A DNA stretch of 64,000 bases from VAZQ01 sp963841705 (GTDB lineage: Bacteria; Pseudomonadota; Alphaproteobacteria; Rhizobiales; Xanthobacteraceae): assembly GCA_963841705.1 (NCBI GenBank), contig CAWJDY010000044.1:248001-312000 (forward strand), written 5' to 3'. Both the position numbers and the translations under genes were made by a program. Below are positions 17,360 to 26,801 of the stretch, piece by piece (the first letter of the stretch is position 1; the number at the start of each line of letters is the position of its first letter). The notes beneath the pieces are model-generated. The model was not told the origin of the DNA and did not search any database. It was given only the letters and a program-made list of their open reading frames with translations.

Positions 17360-20300
17360 CTAAGGATCGCCCTGCCCAGAATATACAGGCAGTGTGAATT
17401 GAAATACGGTCCCTCGGGTAATGTTTGCGCCCGCCCACAATCGTCCCTGATGACTTTCGATAATCGATCGGCAGATCGACAGTCCCATTCCAAGGCCCCC
17501 CCGCTTGGTGGTGTAAAAGGAATTGAACAAACGGTCGGCGCTCTCGGGGCTCAGCCCCGGACCCGAATCGTACACCGCGACTAGCACACCTTCCGATTCT
17601 TTTTTCTGGGTGCTGATCAGCAATTCTCGGGATCCTTCGCTCATTCCGCTCATTGCCTCGACTGCGTTGATCACCAAATTGAGAATCACCTGTTGGAGTT
17701 GCACGCGATCTCCCCGGACAGCTGGCAGCCTCTCCGCCAGCTGCATCTGCACCGAAATGGCGTTCTGCACCATTTCGCGTCGGGTCAACTCTACAATTTC
17801 CAGGATGGCCTCGTTGATCTCCACTCTGTCCCTTCTTGCTGGCGCCTTCTTGATGAGGGCGCGTATGCGATCGATTACATCGCCGGCCCGAATGCCGGCC
17901 TCCACGATTAGGCCGAGCGCCCGCCGGACTTCCTCCAGATTTGGCGATTGGCGACCGAGCCAATTCAAGGCAGCGTTGGCATAAGTGATTGCCGCTCCGA
18001 TCGGCTGGTTGACCTCGTGGGCAATCGAAGCCGTCAGGTGCCCCATTGTTGCGACGCGGTTCGCATGTGCGAGCTCCGTCTGTACCTGAGCGAATGCTCG
18101 TTCGGCTTTCTTGCGGTCGCTCAGATCGAGCACGAAGCCGACGCCCTCATCCGACCTCCCCTCGAACGCGGTTGCGCCGACCAGCACCGGGACGCGGCTG
18201 CCGTCTTTGCGACAACATTCCTTCTCATACGGTTGAGCGGTTCCACCTGCGTCCAGCTGTGCCGACCGGCGGTCGTCGGCGCCGCGCCATTCGGGAGGCG
18301 TCAAGTCCCTCCAGCTCAAGCCGGCGGTGAGATCGTTGCGGTCGTATCCTATGATGCGCAAATAGGCTTCGTTGGCATCAATGATGCGACCGTCAGCATG
18401 CCACATAAAGATCCCTATGATGTTGGAGTCGACCAGCCGCCTTATCTTCGCTTCCCGGTCCTGCAGATCGTTGTAGAGACGGATGTTCTCCAATGAGATC
18501 GCCGCCTCCGAGGCTAAAAGTTTCAGGACGACGATCCGTTCCGGCGTGAAGACGTGCAGAGCCAGGTTGTTCTCAAGGTAGAGCACTCCAAGCAGTCGGG
18601 TGTCCTTGAGCAATGGCAGACAGAGGATTGAACGGGCGCGATGCTGGCGAATGTAATCATCGGCGGAAAACTGCGTATCGCCCGACGCATCGTGTAGAAG
18701 AACGCTCTCTCTCGTCCGGACGACGTAGTGGAGAACCGACACTGGAAGGTCGGCAGCGGTTACGCTCTCTTGCCGCGGACCGACTGCCACCTGATCGCTG
18801 CCGGTCGTGGCTTCCGCCATGATCCTATGCTCATCGCCTTGCGCAAGGATCAAAAGACCTCGCTCAGCGCCCGCGTGCTCGATTGCCGTACGCATGAGCG
18901 TGTCGATCAGTTTCTCCAGGATGATCTCACCAGATACGGCTTGAGAGAGTTTTATGACCGTAGCAAGATCCAGGTGCTCGACGGATGTCAGGATCGTGCT
19001 CGTCGGATCGGGCAGCGGCTTTTCATGTCTGAAGTGCGGATATAGCCTGTCGAGTTGCCGCACCTTGCCATCGGCCCCCCATTGCAGATAGCAGTCGCGG
19101 GCGTCCCGTAAATACGTGTGGGCGATCTTCGCGAAGCCACGTGCCATGTAGAAGCGCGCGGCGAGCTCGTTGGCGACTGCCTCATTGTGGACGAATCCAT
19201 TTGCGTGCGACCAGCGGATGGCCTGCTCGTAGAGATGCTCGGCGTCGAGCACGCGGTCTTCGATGCGGGCGATCTCGGCGGCGACAAGCGCCGCACGGTT
19301 TTCAAAATTGTCGGGACAATTTTCCGCCCATAGTTTGAGCTGGCCGTGGTGAACCTTCAGAGCCTCATAATGTTGACGTTTCTCGTCCGGAACTGCGCAA
19401 TCCCAGCTAGCCGCGTGAGCAAGCGCGCAATAGAAGCCGAACTCGGCCGTTTCGAAGTGCGATGTCGAGCTCCAAAGGAGCCGCTGCGCGGTCAATGATG
19501 CAGTTACAGCACCAGGGTAGTCCCCGGCAAAGAATCGGGCCTGTAACTTTCGAACCCAATACCGGAACTCGGATAGCGCCAGAACCCGGTTACCCGCCAG
19601 ATGACGCTCGTATCGAAGCTCATCGAATCCTGGTTCGTCGAAGGAACCAAATTTCGGGGTCAACCCGCGAAGCGTACGGACAAATGCGAGTTGCACGGTG
19701 AGATTGTCGATCATCAGGGTGAACCGAGCCTTTCGTACGAACTCGATGCGGTTCTCGGCCTGACGCTGCACTTCCGCGAGCGGATCTCCCGCCGCAATAA
19801 GATTTGTGACCAGATAGTTGCAGCCATAAGCTGCAAACGTGAGATCGCCCATTTCGTTGGCGATATCGAAGGCGCGACGCAGTAAATCCCGGGCGGTCCG
19901 TATATGTTTGATCCATGGCAGGACCATATTACCGAAGCACAAATAGCTTCGCGCCTGGTACCGCCTTAATCCGCGTTTTTCGACTAACTCGTATCCCAGC
20001 CGACCAAAATCCCATCCGGCCTTGTAATTGCCGAAACGTGGGCCTGCGATGACTGCTAACCATACATAAGCGAAGCACGATCCATCGCTGTTGCCATGTT
20101 CAAGACTGAGATTGACCATCCGGCAAATGACAAGTGAAGAAAGGTTCGGGTCGTAGAAATATGCCGCGGCCATGACTTTTGTCAGAACATCCATGGTCGA
20201 GAGAGCGGCGGCGTCGCTCATTAAAGGCAGCTCGACAAGTGTCTCGATCGCGGGGCCTGTCAACAACGACAAAACACGATTGTATTCTCGCCGAGCCTCC

Positions 20301-22843
20301 TCTTCCGTAGGATGCGCGGACCATTCGATGCCGAAATAACGAAGATAATCGAGACAGACAGCAACCGCGCGGTACATCTCATCGAGGATCGTGTACAGAT
20401 CCACACGCAAGCACGTGACGGTTGCAAGTTCGGGCGCGCTTGTAGCACGCGTTGCCAGCATGGCCAACCAACTCTCTGCAGCCGCGGATTGGCCAGTCAG
20501 GAACTCGCATTCGGCTCTCTGCAATTCCAGCGAAAAGACGAGATCACGCCGACCTTCCCATGCATCATCGGCCAGCACTGCGGCGCCGCTCATGAAATAG
20601 GTGAGCGCAGCGGCGTGAGCCGCAGACGCCTTCGCACGCTCGCCGGCCATCAGGTTGAGCTTTGCCATTTCATCCCGTTCGTGCTGCGAGGTGATCAAGC
20701 GAGCGCCGCGGTTGAGCTGATTGACGATTTCGAAGATCCCCTCCTCTCGCTTTTCGGGAGGGGTGCGCGACAGGAGGAGGCGACCTATTCGCAGATGCGC
20801 CGCGGCGCGCGAGTCCTCCGGGATCAGCGAATACGCTGCCTCCTGAACTCGGTCATGCAGAAATCTATAGGCACCTTCCGAATGGAGAACGAGCCCTGCT
20901 CCAACTGCTTCTCGCAGGTGGCTGTGCATTCCATCTTCTGAAAGCTCATAAACCATCGTGAGCAGTGCGAAATCGGCGCTGTTGCCAAGGCAGGCAAGCT
21001 GCTGCAACGCCTTCTGAGTTTCGGCAGGCAGGCGGCGCAACTTTCCCACCATGAGATCCACCACGTTATCGGTGTAACCCTTCGCGTTAATCCGTTCGAA
21101 GTCCCAGGACCATCGCGCTTCGCGATGATCGAAGTGGAGCAATCCCTCTTCAGCAAGCGAAGACAAGAACTGAATCGCAAAGAATGGATTGCCCGCTGTC
21201 TTTTCGTGCAACATGCTAGCCAGCGAGGCGGCGCGCTCCGGCTGGCAACGAAGGGAATCCCCAATCACCTGTTCCAAGTCTTCACGGGCCAGCGGCGCGA
21301 GGACGATCTCCTGCACTGCCGCTGCAGACTTGCGAATCGCTTCCAGTTTGCGCATCAGCGGATGGGCGGAATTGACCTCGTTGTCTCGATAAGCACCAAT
21401 CAGCATCAGGTGCCGCACATCCGGCTGAGTCAGCAGGTCCTCGACCAAATCGAGGGTTGCCGCGTCAAGCCATTGCAAGTCATCGAGGAAGAGAGCTAGC
21501 GGATGCTCCGGTCGTGCGAATACGCTGATGAATCGCCGGAAGACCAGCTGGAACCGGCGCTGCGCATCCTGGGGCGGAAGAACAGGGAGCGGTGGCTGCT
21601 CTCCGACGATGAGCTTCAGCTCGGGGACGAGGTCCACAATGGGAAGTCCGTTCGGCCCTAACGCCTGACGAAAGGCGTCGCGCCAGATACGCAGCTCTGT
21701 TTCGCTCTTGCTCAGAAGCGGACGGACAAGACTCTGAAACGCTTGGGCCAAAGTGGAATAAGGGATGTCGCGCTTGTACTGGTCGAACTTGCCCGAGGCA
21801 AAAAGGCCCCGCGGTGGAACAAGTACCTTGTGCAATTCATTGACAACCGAGGACTTGCCGATTCCAGAATACCCAGAGACGAGCACTAATTCCGGCGTGC
21901 CTCTTGCGACGACACGCTCGAACGAAGCGAGCAGGGCCTCGATTTCGAATGTTCGCCCGTACAGTTTCTCTGGGATCAGCAGTCGGTCTGGCGTGTCGCG
22001 CTCGCCAAGCGGAAACTCATCGATGCGGCACCGCGTTTCCCATTCGGGAAGACAATGCCGCAAATCACGCTCGAGGCCAGCTGCCGTCTGGTAGCGCTCC
22101 TCCGCAGTCTTGGCGAGTAACTTCATGATGATTGCGGAGACGGCGGGTGGAACATTCTTCACCCGCTCGCTTGGCGGCACCGGCCTCTTTGCGATGTGGC
22201 AGTGAACCCACTCCATGGGGTCGGAAGCCGTGAACGGAAGGCTACCGGTCAGCATTTGGTAGAGCGTGACCCCGAGCGAGTAGAGATCACTCCGGGAGTC
22301 AATCGAGCGGTTCATCCGCCCGGTCTGTTCCGGCGCCATGTAGGCGAGGGTTCCGGCGATGAACTCGGGAGGTTCAGGCGACTGTCGCTCACGCGGCAGG
22401 CGCGAAGCGATACCAAAGCCCGTTAGCCAGACGTGGCCGGTCGCGGAATTGAAAAGAATATTGCTCGGCTTGATATCCTTGTGAACGAGACCGCGCCCAT
22501 GTGACTGGCCAAGGACGACCGATATGGCGACCGCCAGGCGCAGAAATGCTCCAACCTCCATGGCCAGGCCGATAAGCCGTTCAACCGGCTCGCCCCCCGG
22601 GTCCCTGAGCACGAGTATCGTCTGCCCGCGCTCGCGCACAAGTTCTAGCGGTCGTGCCGCCCACGTACCGTCCAGTTCGTCCCTTAATCCGTATTCGTGA
22701 GCGAGACGATCGAGAGCAGCAGGCGTGGGATGCTCCCGGGCGGGACGCACGACCAGCACGCAATCGCCGACGCCATTAGCATCACTCCGCGCCCTCCTGT
22801 AGACGACACGTTCATCATCCTCTGATAACACTTCTTCAAACAC
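17360..22843 (-). CDS. giant sensor: kinase-like/AAA ATPase/TPR-like/GAF/PAS/histidine kinase
   Basis: 1827 residues. Order: Ser/Thr-kinase-like domain (about 1-275; HKDIKPSN at 121-128, but GFG at 142-144 in place of DFG and no lysine at the usual beta-3 site), AAA-type ATPase (Walker A GYSGIGKSS at 324-332; Walker B-like LALFLDDLQWLD), a long helical TPR-like region, GAF (about 1330-1490), PAS and histidine kinase (His1609 in SIAHEVNQP, N-box NLVINAVEAM, G-boxes DSGPGL and GLGMGLSI). No membrane segment is seen, so a cytoplasmic sensor is likely. The start used is GTG at 22843; an ATG at 22883 opens MNPSSCFSAE, the start of the paralogue at 33829, but one extra T breaks that frame. Confidence 0.92.
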   Translation of the reverse strand: MFEEVLSEDDERVVYRRARSDANGVGDCVLVVRPAREHPTPAALDRLAHEYGLRDELDGTWAARPLELVRERGQTILVLRDPGGEPVERLIGLAMEVGAFLRLAVAISVVLGQSHGRGLVHKDIKPSNILFNSATGHVWLTGFGIASRLPRERQSPEPPEFIAGTLAYMAPEQTGRMNRSIDSRSDLYSLGVTLYQMLTGSLPFTASDPMEWVHCHIAKRPVPPSERVKNVPPAVSAIIMKLLAKTAEERYQTAAGLERDLRHCLPEWETRCRIDEFPLGERDTPDRLLIPEKLYGRTFEIEALLASFERVVARGTPELVLVSGYSGIGKSSVVNELHKVLVPPRGLFASGKFDQYKRDIPYSTLAQAFQSLVRPLLSKSETELRIWRDAFRQALGPNGLPIVDLVPELKLIVGEQPPLPVLPPQDAQRRFQLVFRRFISVFARPEHPLALFLDDLQWLDAATLDLVEDLLTQPDVRHLMLIGAYRDNEVNSAHPLMRKLEAIRKSAAAVQEIVLAPLAREDLEQVIGDSLRCQPERAASLASMLHEKTAGNPFFAIQFLSSLAEEGLLHFDHREARWSWDFERINAKGYTDNVVDLMVGKLRRLPAETQKALQQLACLGNSADFALLTMVYELSEDGMHSHLREAVGAGLVLHSEGAYRFLHDRVQEAAYSLIPEDSRAAAHLRIGRLLLSRTPPEKREEGIFEIVNQLNRGARLITSQHERDEMAKLNLMAGERAKASAAHAAALTYFMSGAAVLADDAWEGRRDLVFSLELQRAECEFLTGQSAAAESWLAMLATRATSAPELATVTCLRVDLYTILDEMYRAVAVCLDYLRYFGIEWSAHPTEEEARREYNRVLSLLTGPAIETLVELPLMSDAAALSTMDVLTKVMAAAYFYDPNLSSLVICRMVNLSLEHGNSDGSCFAYVWLAVIAGPRFGNYKAGWDFGRLGYELVEKRGLRRYQARSYLCFGNMVLPWIKHIRTARDLLRRAFDIANEMGDLTFAAYGCNYLVTNLIAAGDPLAEVQRQAENRIEFVRKARFTLMIDNLTVQLAFVRTLRGLTPKFGSFDEPGFDELRYERHLAGNRVLALSEFRYWVRKLQARFFAGDYPGAVTASLTAQRLLWSSTSHFETAEFGFYCALAHAASWDCAVPDEKRQHYEALKVHHGQLKLWAENCPDNFENRAALVAAEIARIEDRVLDAEHLYEQAIRWSHANGFVHNEAVANELAARFYMARGFAKIAHTYLRDARDCYLQWGADGKVRQLDRLYPHFRHEKPLPDPTSTILTSVEHLDLATVIKLSQAVSGEIILEKLIDTLMRTAIEHAGAERGLLILAQGDEHRIMAEATTGSDQVAVGPRQESVTAADLPVSVLHYVVRTRESVLLHDASGDTQFSADDYIRQHRARSILCLPLLKDTRLLGVLYLENNLALHVFTPERIVVLKLLASEAAISLENIRLYNDLQDREAKIRRLVDSNIIGIFMWHADGRIIDANEAYLRIIGYDRNDLTAGLSWRDLTPPEWRGADDRRSAQLDAGGTAQPYEKECCRKDGSRVPVLVGATAFEGRSDEGVGFVLDLSDRKKAERAFAQVQTELAHANRVATMGHLTASIAHEVNQPIGAAITYANAALNWLGRQSPNLEEVRRALGLIVEAGIRAGDVIDRIRALIKKAPARRDRVEINEAILEIVELTRREMVQNAISVQMQLAERLPAVRGDRVQLQQVILNLVINAVEAMSGMSEGSRELLISTQKKESEGVLVAVYDSGPGLSPESADRLFNSFYTTKRGGLGMGLSICRSIIESHQGRLWAGANITRGTVFQFTLPVYSGQGDP

Positions 22844-23111
22844 TACTGTTTCTCTCAGCGCTGAAGCAGGAAGATGGGTTCATGTGCCGCACTCCCCATT
22901 CTGTCCCTGTGGGGCATACGAGGCTCTATACCAGCATCAGCCCAACCGAGGCGTGGCCAAGCCTCGGGGTCTTTACCACGCCGGAGGTAGCGTGATGAAT
23001 ACCGAACATTGGCGCGCCGCACCGGACCTTTCGGCGCTCCGTCCGGCAAAGTGGCTCCCCCAGCTCGTCAAAGAGCGCGCGTCCGATCCTAGATCCATAG
23101 GCTGATGCTTG

Positions 23112-23174
23112 AAAACCGCAAGACGTAAAGAATCATAGCAAGGATCGCGCGGTCAGCAGCTATCAATTCTGCTA
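23112..23174. promoter_or_regulatory. 63-bp conserved intergenic block, copy A
   Basis: Begins AAAACCGCAA and ends TCTGCTA with 56 bp between the starts of these words, exactly as in copies at 25705 and 35505. It lies 45 bp upstream of the cupin gene and between it and the divergent giant kinase. Likely shared operator/promoter; the binding protein is unknown. Confidence 0.7.
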
Positions 23175-23218
23175 TTACTGAGGCCGGACACAGTGCCCTC
23201 ACTGATCCGCGATGGACA

Positions 23219-23839
23219 ATGACAACGGGCAGCGCGAATGAGATTCCCACTGCTCGAGAAGGTCGCACGATGACTTGGGAGCTGCCTGGTGTACACGCGC
23301 CGACGGCATCGCTCGGGCATCCAATCGACTCGAGCAAGATTGCCTACCAGCTGCCGCAGCCCACGGGCATGGTTCCCGATGTCTTGATCGCGGGCGGCTT
23401 CGTGCTTGACGGCGACGAGCGGAACTGGGTACCGCAATCGCCAACGGTTTGGTTCAAGCCGCTGCTGCTGAATGTCAGCCACGGCTACTACATCAACATC
23501 CTGCGGGTGCGCGCCTCGGGGGTGCTGTCGCGCCACCGCCATCACGGACCGGTCCACGCGTTCACACTCCGTGGGAGGTGGCGCTATCTGGAGCACGACT
23601 GGGTGGCGTCGGTCGGCGACTACGCGTTCGAGCCAGCTGGAGAGACGCACACGCTCATCGTTCCGGACGATGTTCAGGAGATGGCGACGCTGTTCCACGT
23701 CACCGCCGGCTACACTTACGTCGATCCTTACGGAGTGGCGCTGGGCTACGAAGACGTGTTCACCAAGCTTGAGCTGGCAAGCCGGCATTACGAGTTGATC
23801 GGCCTCGGAAAAGATTATGTCAGACGGCTGGTCCGATGA
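23219..23839 (+). CDS. cupin protein of the 2,4'-dihydroxyacetophenone dioxygenase family
   Basis: 206 residues, or about 189 if translation starts at the ATG at 23270, which has the better AGAAGG ribosome site (MTWELPG). The cupin fold is shown by the metal-binding cluster RHRHHGPVHAF and the later GDYAFEPAGETHTL. The overall sequence resembles 2,4'-dihydroxyacetophenone dioxygenases, Fe(II) enzymes that cleave the C-C bond of hydroxyacetophenones. The exact substrate here is not known. The stop codon overlaps the start of the hydrolase gene (ATGA), so the two are translated together, and copy A of the 63-bp block lies just upstream. Confidence 0.85.
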   Translation: MTTGSANEIPTAREGRTMTWELPGVHAPTASLGHPIDSSKIAYQLPQPTGMVPDVLIAGGFVLDGDERNWVPQSPTVWFKPLLLNVSHGYYINILRVRASGVLSRHRHHGPVHAFTLRGRWRYLEHDWVASVGDYAFEPAGETHTLIVPDDVQEMATLFHVTAGYTYVDPYGVALGYEDVFTKLELASRHYELIGLGKDYVRRLVR

Positions 23840-24657
23840 CGACCCGCGCGACCGTCAATGTTGAGGGAATCCAGATCAGCTACCTGACCGCGGGCGGGGG
23901 CGGTCCATTGGTGCTCCTGCTTCACGGCACCTATTGGAGCCGTGTCTGGCAGCCCGTGCTCGACGATATCGCTGCTGCTGGCCTCCATCCGGTCGCCGTG
24001 GATTTTCCGGGCTTTGGACGCTCAGGGGGCGAGCTCTCGGTCGCTGAAGCATCGATTCCTCAATTGGCTGCTTGGCTCGTGCGCTTCCTCGAGGCGATGG
24101 ACAAAAAGGGGCCCGTGATGCTCGCGGGGCACGATATCGGCGGGGGTGTCGCCCAACATCTCCTGATCAGCCGGTCGGTGGACGTGCTGCGGTTGGCGTT
24201 GGTGAACGCAGTCATGTACAACTCGTGGCCCGTACCCGGCGTCGCCCGCTTCCGCGATCCGGCCGTGGCAGCCGCGACGTCGACCGAGGACGTTCTTGCA
24301 GCGCGTCGGCAGTCCGTGGTGAAGGCGCTCGCACGCCCGACGAGTGAAGCCGAGATTGCGGAATATATCGAGCCTTGGACCGATCCTCGGGTCGCGCGGT
24401 CCTGGCTGGCGCTCGCAGGAGCGGCCGATAGTCGCTACACGCTTGAGCTTCTGCCCGCGCTGCGGGAATCGACGACCCCCAAGCTGCTGGTCTGGGGCGA
24501 GGACGACACTTTTCAGACGGTCAACCACGCCGAGCGCTTCGCGGCCGAGATGCCGGCGAGCAGGCTTGTGCGGATTCGGTCAGCAGGCCATATCCCGATG
24601 GAAAACGATGCGCGCGCGGTAGCAGGGGCTCTGGCGGAGTTTTTTTCTGGGGGCTGA
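23836..24657 (+). CDS. alpha/beta hydrolase (haloalkane dehalogenase/epoxide hydrolase-like)
   Basis: 273 residues with the alpha/beta-hydrolase fold: oxyanion-hole HG at 30-31 (LLLHGTYWS), nucleophile elbow GHDIGGG with Asp100 as nucleophile, an acid residue in GEDDTF and catalytic histidine in SAGHIPMEND. Aspartate rather than serine at the elbow points to dehalogenase or epoxide-hydrolase chemistry rather than an esterase. Translationally coupled to the cupin gene, so it may process that enzyme's substrate or product. It converges on the dehydrogenase gene with a gap of 31 bp. Confidence 0.88.
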   Translation: MTTRATVNVEGIQISYLTAGGGGPLVLLLHGTYWSRVWQPVLDDIAAAGLHPVAVDFPGFGRSGGELSVAEASIPQLAAWLVRFLEAMDKKGPVMLAGHDIGGGVAQHLLISRSVDVLRLALVNAVMYNSWPVPGVARFRDPAVAAATSTEDVLAARRQSVVKALARPTSEAEIAEYIEPWTDPRVARSWLALAGAADSRYTLELLPALRESTTPKLLVWGEDDTFQTVNHAERFAAEMPASRLVRIRSAGHIPMENDARAVAGALAEFFSGG

Positions 24658-24688
24658 CAACGCATGCTCTCGGCCTTCACCGGCGGGG

Positions 24689-25624
24689 TTACGCGGCGTT
24701 GGCATTGAGCCACGCTGCGATGCTCGCAGCGGCATCGCCATAGAATGTGCGATAAAGTTCTTCCGTAACGTAGCCGATGTGCGGCGTCGTCAGGATGTTG
24801 TCCAACATCCGAAAGGGATGACCGGCGGGCAAGGGCTCCTGATCGAACACGTCGAGCGCCGCACCAGCAATTCGGCGCGCCTGCAGCGCGTCGATCAGCC
24901 CCGGCTGATCCACAATCGGACCGCGGGATGTATTGATCAGCCACGCCGTCGGCTTCATAAGAGCGAACTCGGCAGCCCCGATCAGTCCGGCGGTCCGCCG
25001 GCTCAGGATGAGATGGATGGTCACGATGTCGGCTTGGCGAAACAGCGCGTGCTTGTCGACGAGCGTCGTGCCGGCGGCGCTGGCGATCTCCGTCGTTAAA
25101 TTCTGGCTCCAGGCGATCACCCTCATGCCGAAGGCGAGACCGATCCGGGCAACCTCCTTGCCGATATTGCCCAGCCCCAACACGCCGAGACACTTGCCCC
25201 GCAGGTTTGCGCCGATCCTGGTTTGCCAGCCACCATCACGCACCGAGCCGGCTTCTTGGACGAGGTGGCGGACGCTCGCGAGGATGAGGGCCCAGGTGAG
25301 CTCGATGGTCGGAGCGGATTCATAGCCGGTAGGGGTCACGACGATCCCGCGCTCTGCGGCCGCTTGCATGTCGATCGAGGCGTTTCGCGGTCCGGTGGAA
25401 GCGATCAGCTTGAGCCGCGGCAGCTGCTGCAGGATCTCTCGCGACAGCGGCGTCCGTTCGCGCATGACGCAGACGATATCGAAAGAACACAGCCGCTCGA
25501 CGACCGTGGCGGGATCAGCGACGTGATCATTGAATACCGTGATCTCCGCGCGCCGCGTAACCGCCGACCAATCGGCCAGCCGCAGGGCGACATCTTGAAA
25601 ATCATCCAGGATCGCAACCTTCAT
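24689..25624 (-). CDS. D-2-hydroxyacid dehydrogenase (NAD-dependent)
   Basis: 311 residues of the D-isomer-specific 2-hydroxyacid dehydrogenase family, which interconvert 2-keto acids and D-2-hydroxy acids. The NAD-binding fingerprint is GLGNIGKEVARIG, the substrate-side arginine is in INTSRGPIVD, the glutamate in ALDVFDQEPLP and the catalytic histidine in TTPHIGYVTEE. A GGAGGG ribosome site precedes ATG at 25624. It is on the opposite strand from its neighbours and its promoter region faces copy B of the 63-bp block. Confidence 0.9.
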   Translation of the reverse strand: MKVAILDDFQDVALRLADWSAVTRRAEITVFNDHVADPATVVERLCSFDIVCVMRERTPLSREILQQLPRLKLIASTGPRNASIDMQAAAERGIVVTPTGYESAPTIELTWALILASVRHLVQEAGSVRDGGWQTRIGANLRGKCLGVLGLGNIGKEVARIGLAFGMRVIAWSQNLTTEIASAAGTTLVDKHALFRQADIVTIHLILSRRTAGLIGAAEFALMKPTAWLINTSRGPIVDQPGLIDALQARRIAGAALDVFDQEPLPAGHPFRMLDNILTTPHIGYVTEELYRTFYGDAAASIAAWLNANAA

Positions 25625-25704
25625 CGAGCCCTCCAGTCAACGCGATTTTCATGCAGCCCAAACATGGTGCGATTCCGGGTCGCAGGTCCATAGACTGACG
25701 GCGC

Positions 25705-25767
25705 AAAACCGCAATACGTAAAGAGCCATATCAAAAATTGAACGGTCAGTAGCCATCGGCTCTGCTA
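25705..25767. promoter_or_regulatory. 63-bp conserved intergenic block, copy B
   Basis: Same word order and spacing as copies A and C; between the divergent dehydrogenase and oxocamphor-hydrolase-like genes. CGGTCAGTAGCCATC at 25743-25757 is nearly identical to copy C. Confidence 0.7.
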
Positions 25768-25855
25768 CTGCGCCGGACCGGCGCACGTACCAAGGCCGGT
25801 TACCGTCCTCTAATTTGCATGCTCAAAGACGCCAGCAACGAGAAGGAGCAAATCC

Positions 25856-26632
25856 ATGAGTCGCTTTGACACGTACCGCGACAATTTTCCCAATGCCCGT
25901 CTGACCCGTTCGGAAAGCGGCGTGCTGGAAGTGGCGCTTCACTCTAATGGCGGCACGCTGGCTTTCAACGGGCATACCCACGAACAGTTCGTAGACCTAT
26001 TTCACGCGATCGGGTCCGATCCCGATAACCGCGTGGTCATCCTGACCGGCAGCGGCAATGCGTTCATGGAATCGATCAGCCCCGAGGGCTTCGACTTCTT
26101 CACCCCTCAAGGTTACGACAAGATCTATCGCGAGGGCAAAAAAGTCCTCATGAACATCCTCGACATCGAGGTGCCGCTGATCGCCGCAGTGAATGGCCCG
26201 GTGCGGCTACACTCCGAGTACATCCTGCTCTGCGACATCGTGTTGGCAACGCCAGCAACGGTTTTTCAGGACAAGCCGCACTTCGAGTTCGGCATCGTGC
26301 CGGGTGATGGTGTCCACCTGCTATGGCAGGAAGTGATCGGCACCATACGCGGCCGCTACTTCATCCTCACCCGCCAGGAGCTCGATGCGCGGACGGCCAG
26401 ACAATGGGGAGCAGTGAACGAAATCCTCCCGGGCGATAAGCTCCTCCCTCGCGCCCGTGAAATTGCGCAAAAACTCGCAAAACTGCCACCGCTCACGACG
26501 CGGTACACAAGGATTGCACTTACGCAGAAGTTGCGGCGCATTATCGACGAGGGCGTCGGGTACGGGCTTGCACTGGAGGGAATTTCCGCCGCCGACGTAG
26601 CTCGCTCTCAGAAAGATGTTGCGCCGATGTAG
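25856..26632 (+). CDS. crotonase-superfamily hydrolase, 6-oxocamphor hydrolase-like
   Basis: 258 residues of the enoyl-CoA hydratase/isomerase superfamily. The middle part (WEGKKVL-like REGKKVLMNILDIEVPLIAA, VFQDKPHF, GIVPGDGVH) resembles 6-oxocamphor hydrolase, which cleaves beta-diketones by a retro-Claisen reaction without CoA. His119 (in LHSEY) and Asp151 (in VPGDG) are at the 32-residue spacing of that enzyme's His/Asp pair. A strong AAGGAG site precedes the ATG. Copy B of the 63-bp block lies 88 bp upstream. An ordinary enoyl-CoA hydratase is the alternative, but the usual glutamate pair is not evident. Confidence 0.85.
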   Translation: MSRFDTYRDNFPNARLTRSESGVLEVALHSNGGTLAFNGHTHEQFVDLFHAIGSDPDNRVVILTGSGNAFMESISPEGFDFFTPQGYDKIYREGKKVLMNILDIEVPLIAAVNGPVRLHSEYILLCDIVLATPATVFQDKPHFEFGIVPGDGVHLLWQEVIGTIRGRYFILTRQELDARTARQWGAVNEILPGDKLLPRAREIAQKLAKLPPLTTRYTRIALTQKLRRIIDEGVGYGLALEGISAADVARSQKDVAPM

Positions 26633-26693
26633 CAGTTGATTCAAGGACGAAATATCGCTGGCCGCCGAAGTCGGTTGCGAGTTTCCACGTCAT

Positions 26694-26801
26694 TCATTCG
26701 ATGCGGAGGAGACGCTTTGCCTCCATAATGGACTGGATGCATTCACCCGTTTTTCCATCCGCATTCAGAGTTTTGGCGCGCGCCAAGATCGCCGCAAACA
26801 T
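26694..26801 (-). pseudogene. C-terminal fragment of the small periplasmic protein at 34563
   Basis: Reads MFAAILARAKTLNADGKTGE followed by CIQSIMEAKRLLRIE and a stop, nearly identical to the last 36 residues of the protein encoded at 34563-34904. The fragment starts exactly where the ABC-transporter pseudogene loses its homology, so the two were joined by recombination. Confidence 0.85.

Noticed and set aside
17298..17963. N-terminal extension of the TetR-kinase frame to 17963
   Set aside because: That part lies inside the upstream giant kinase gene in another frame and is rich in G, R and P as expected for a shadow; MDYSQNK at 17297 is a natural TetR start.
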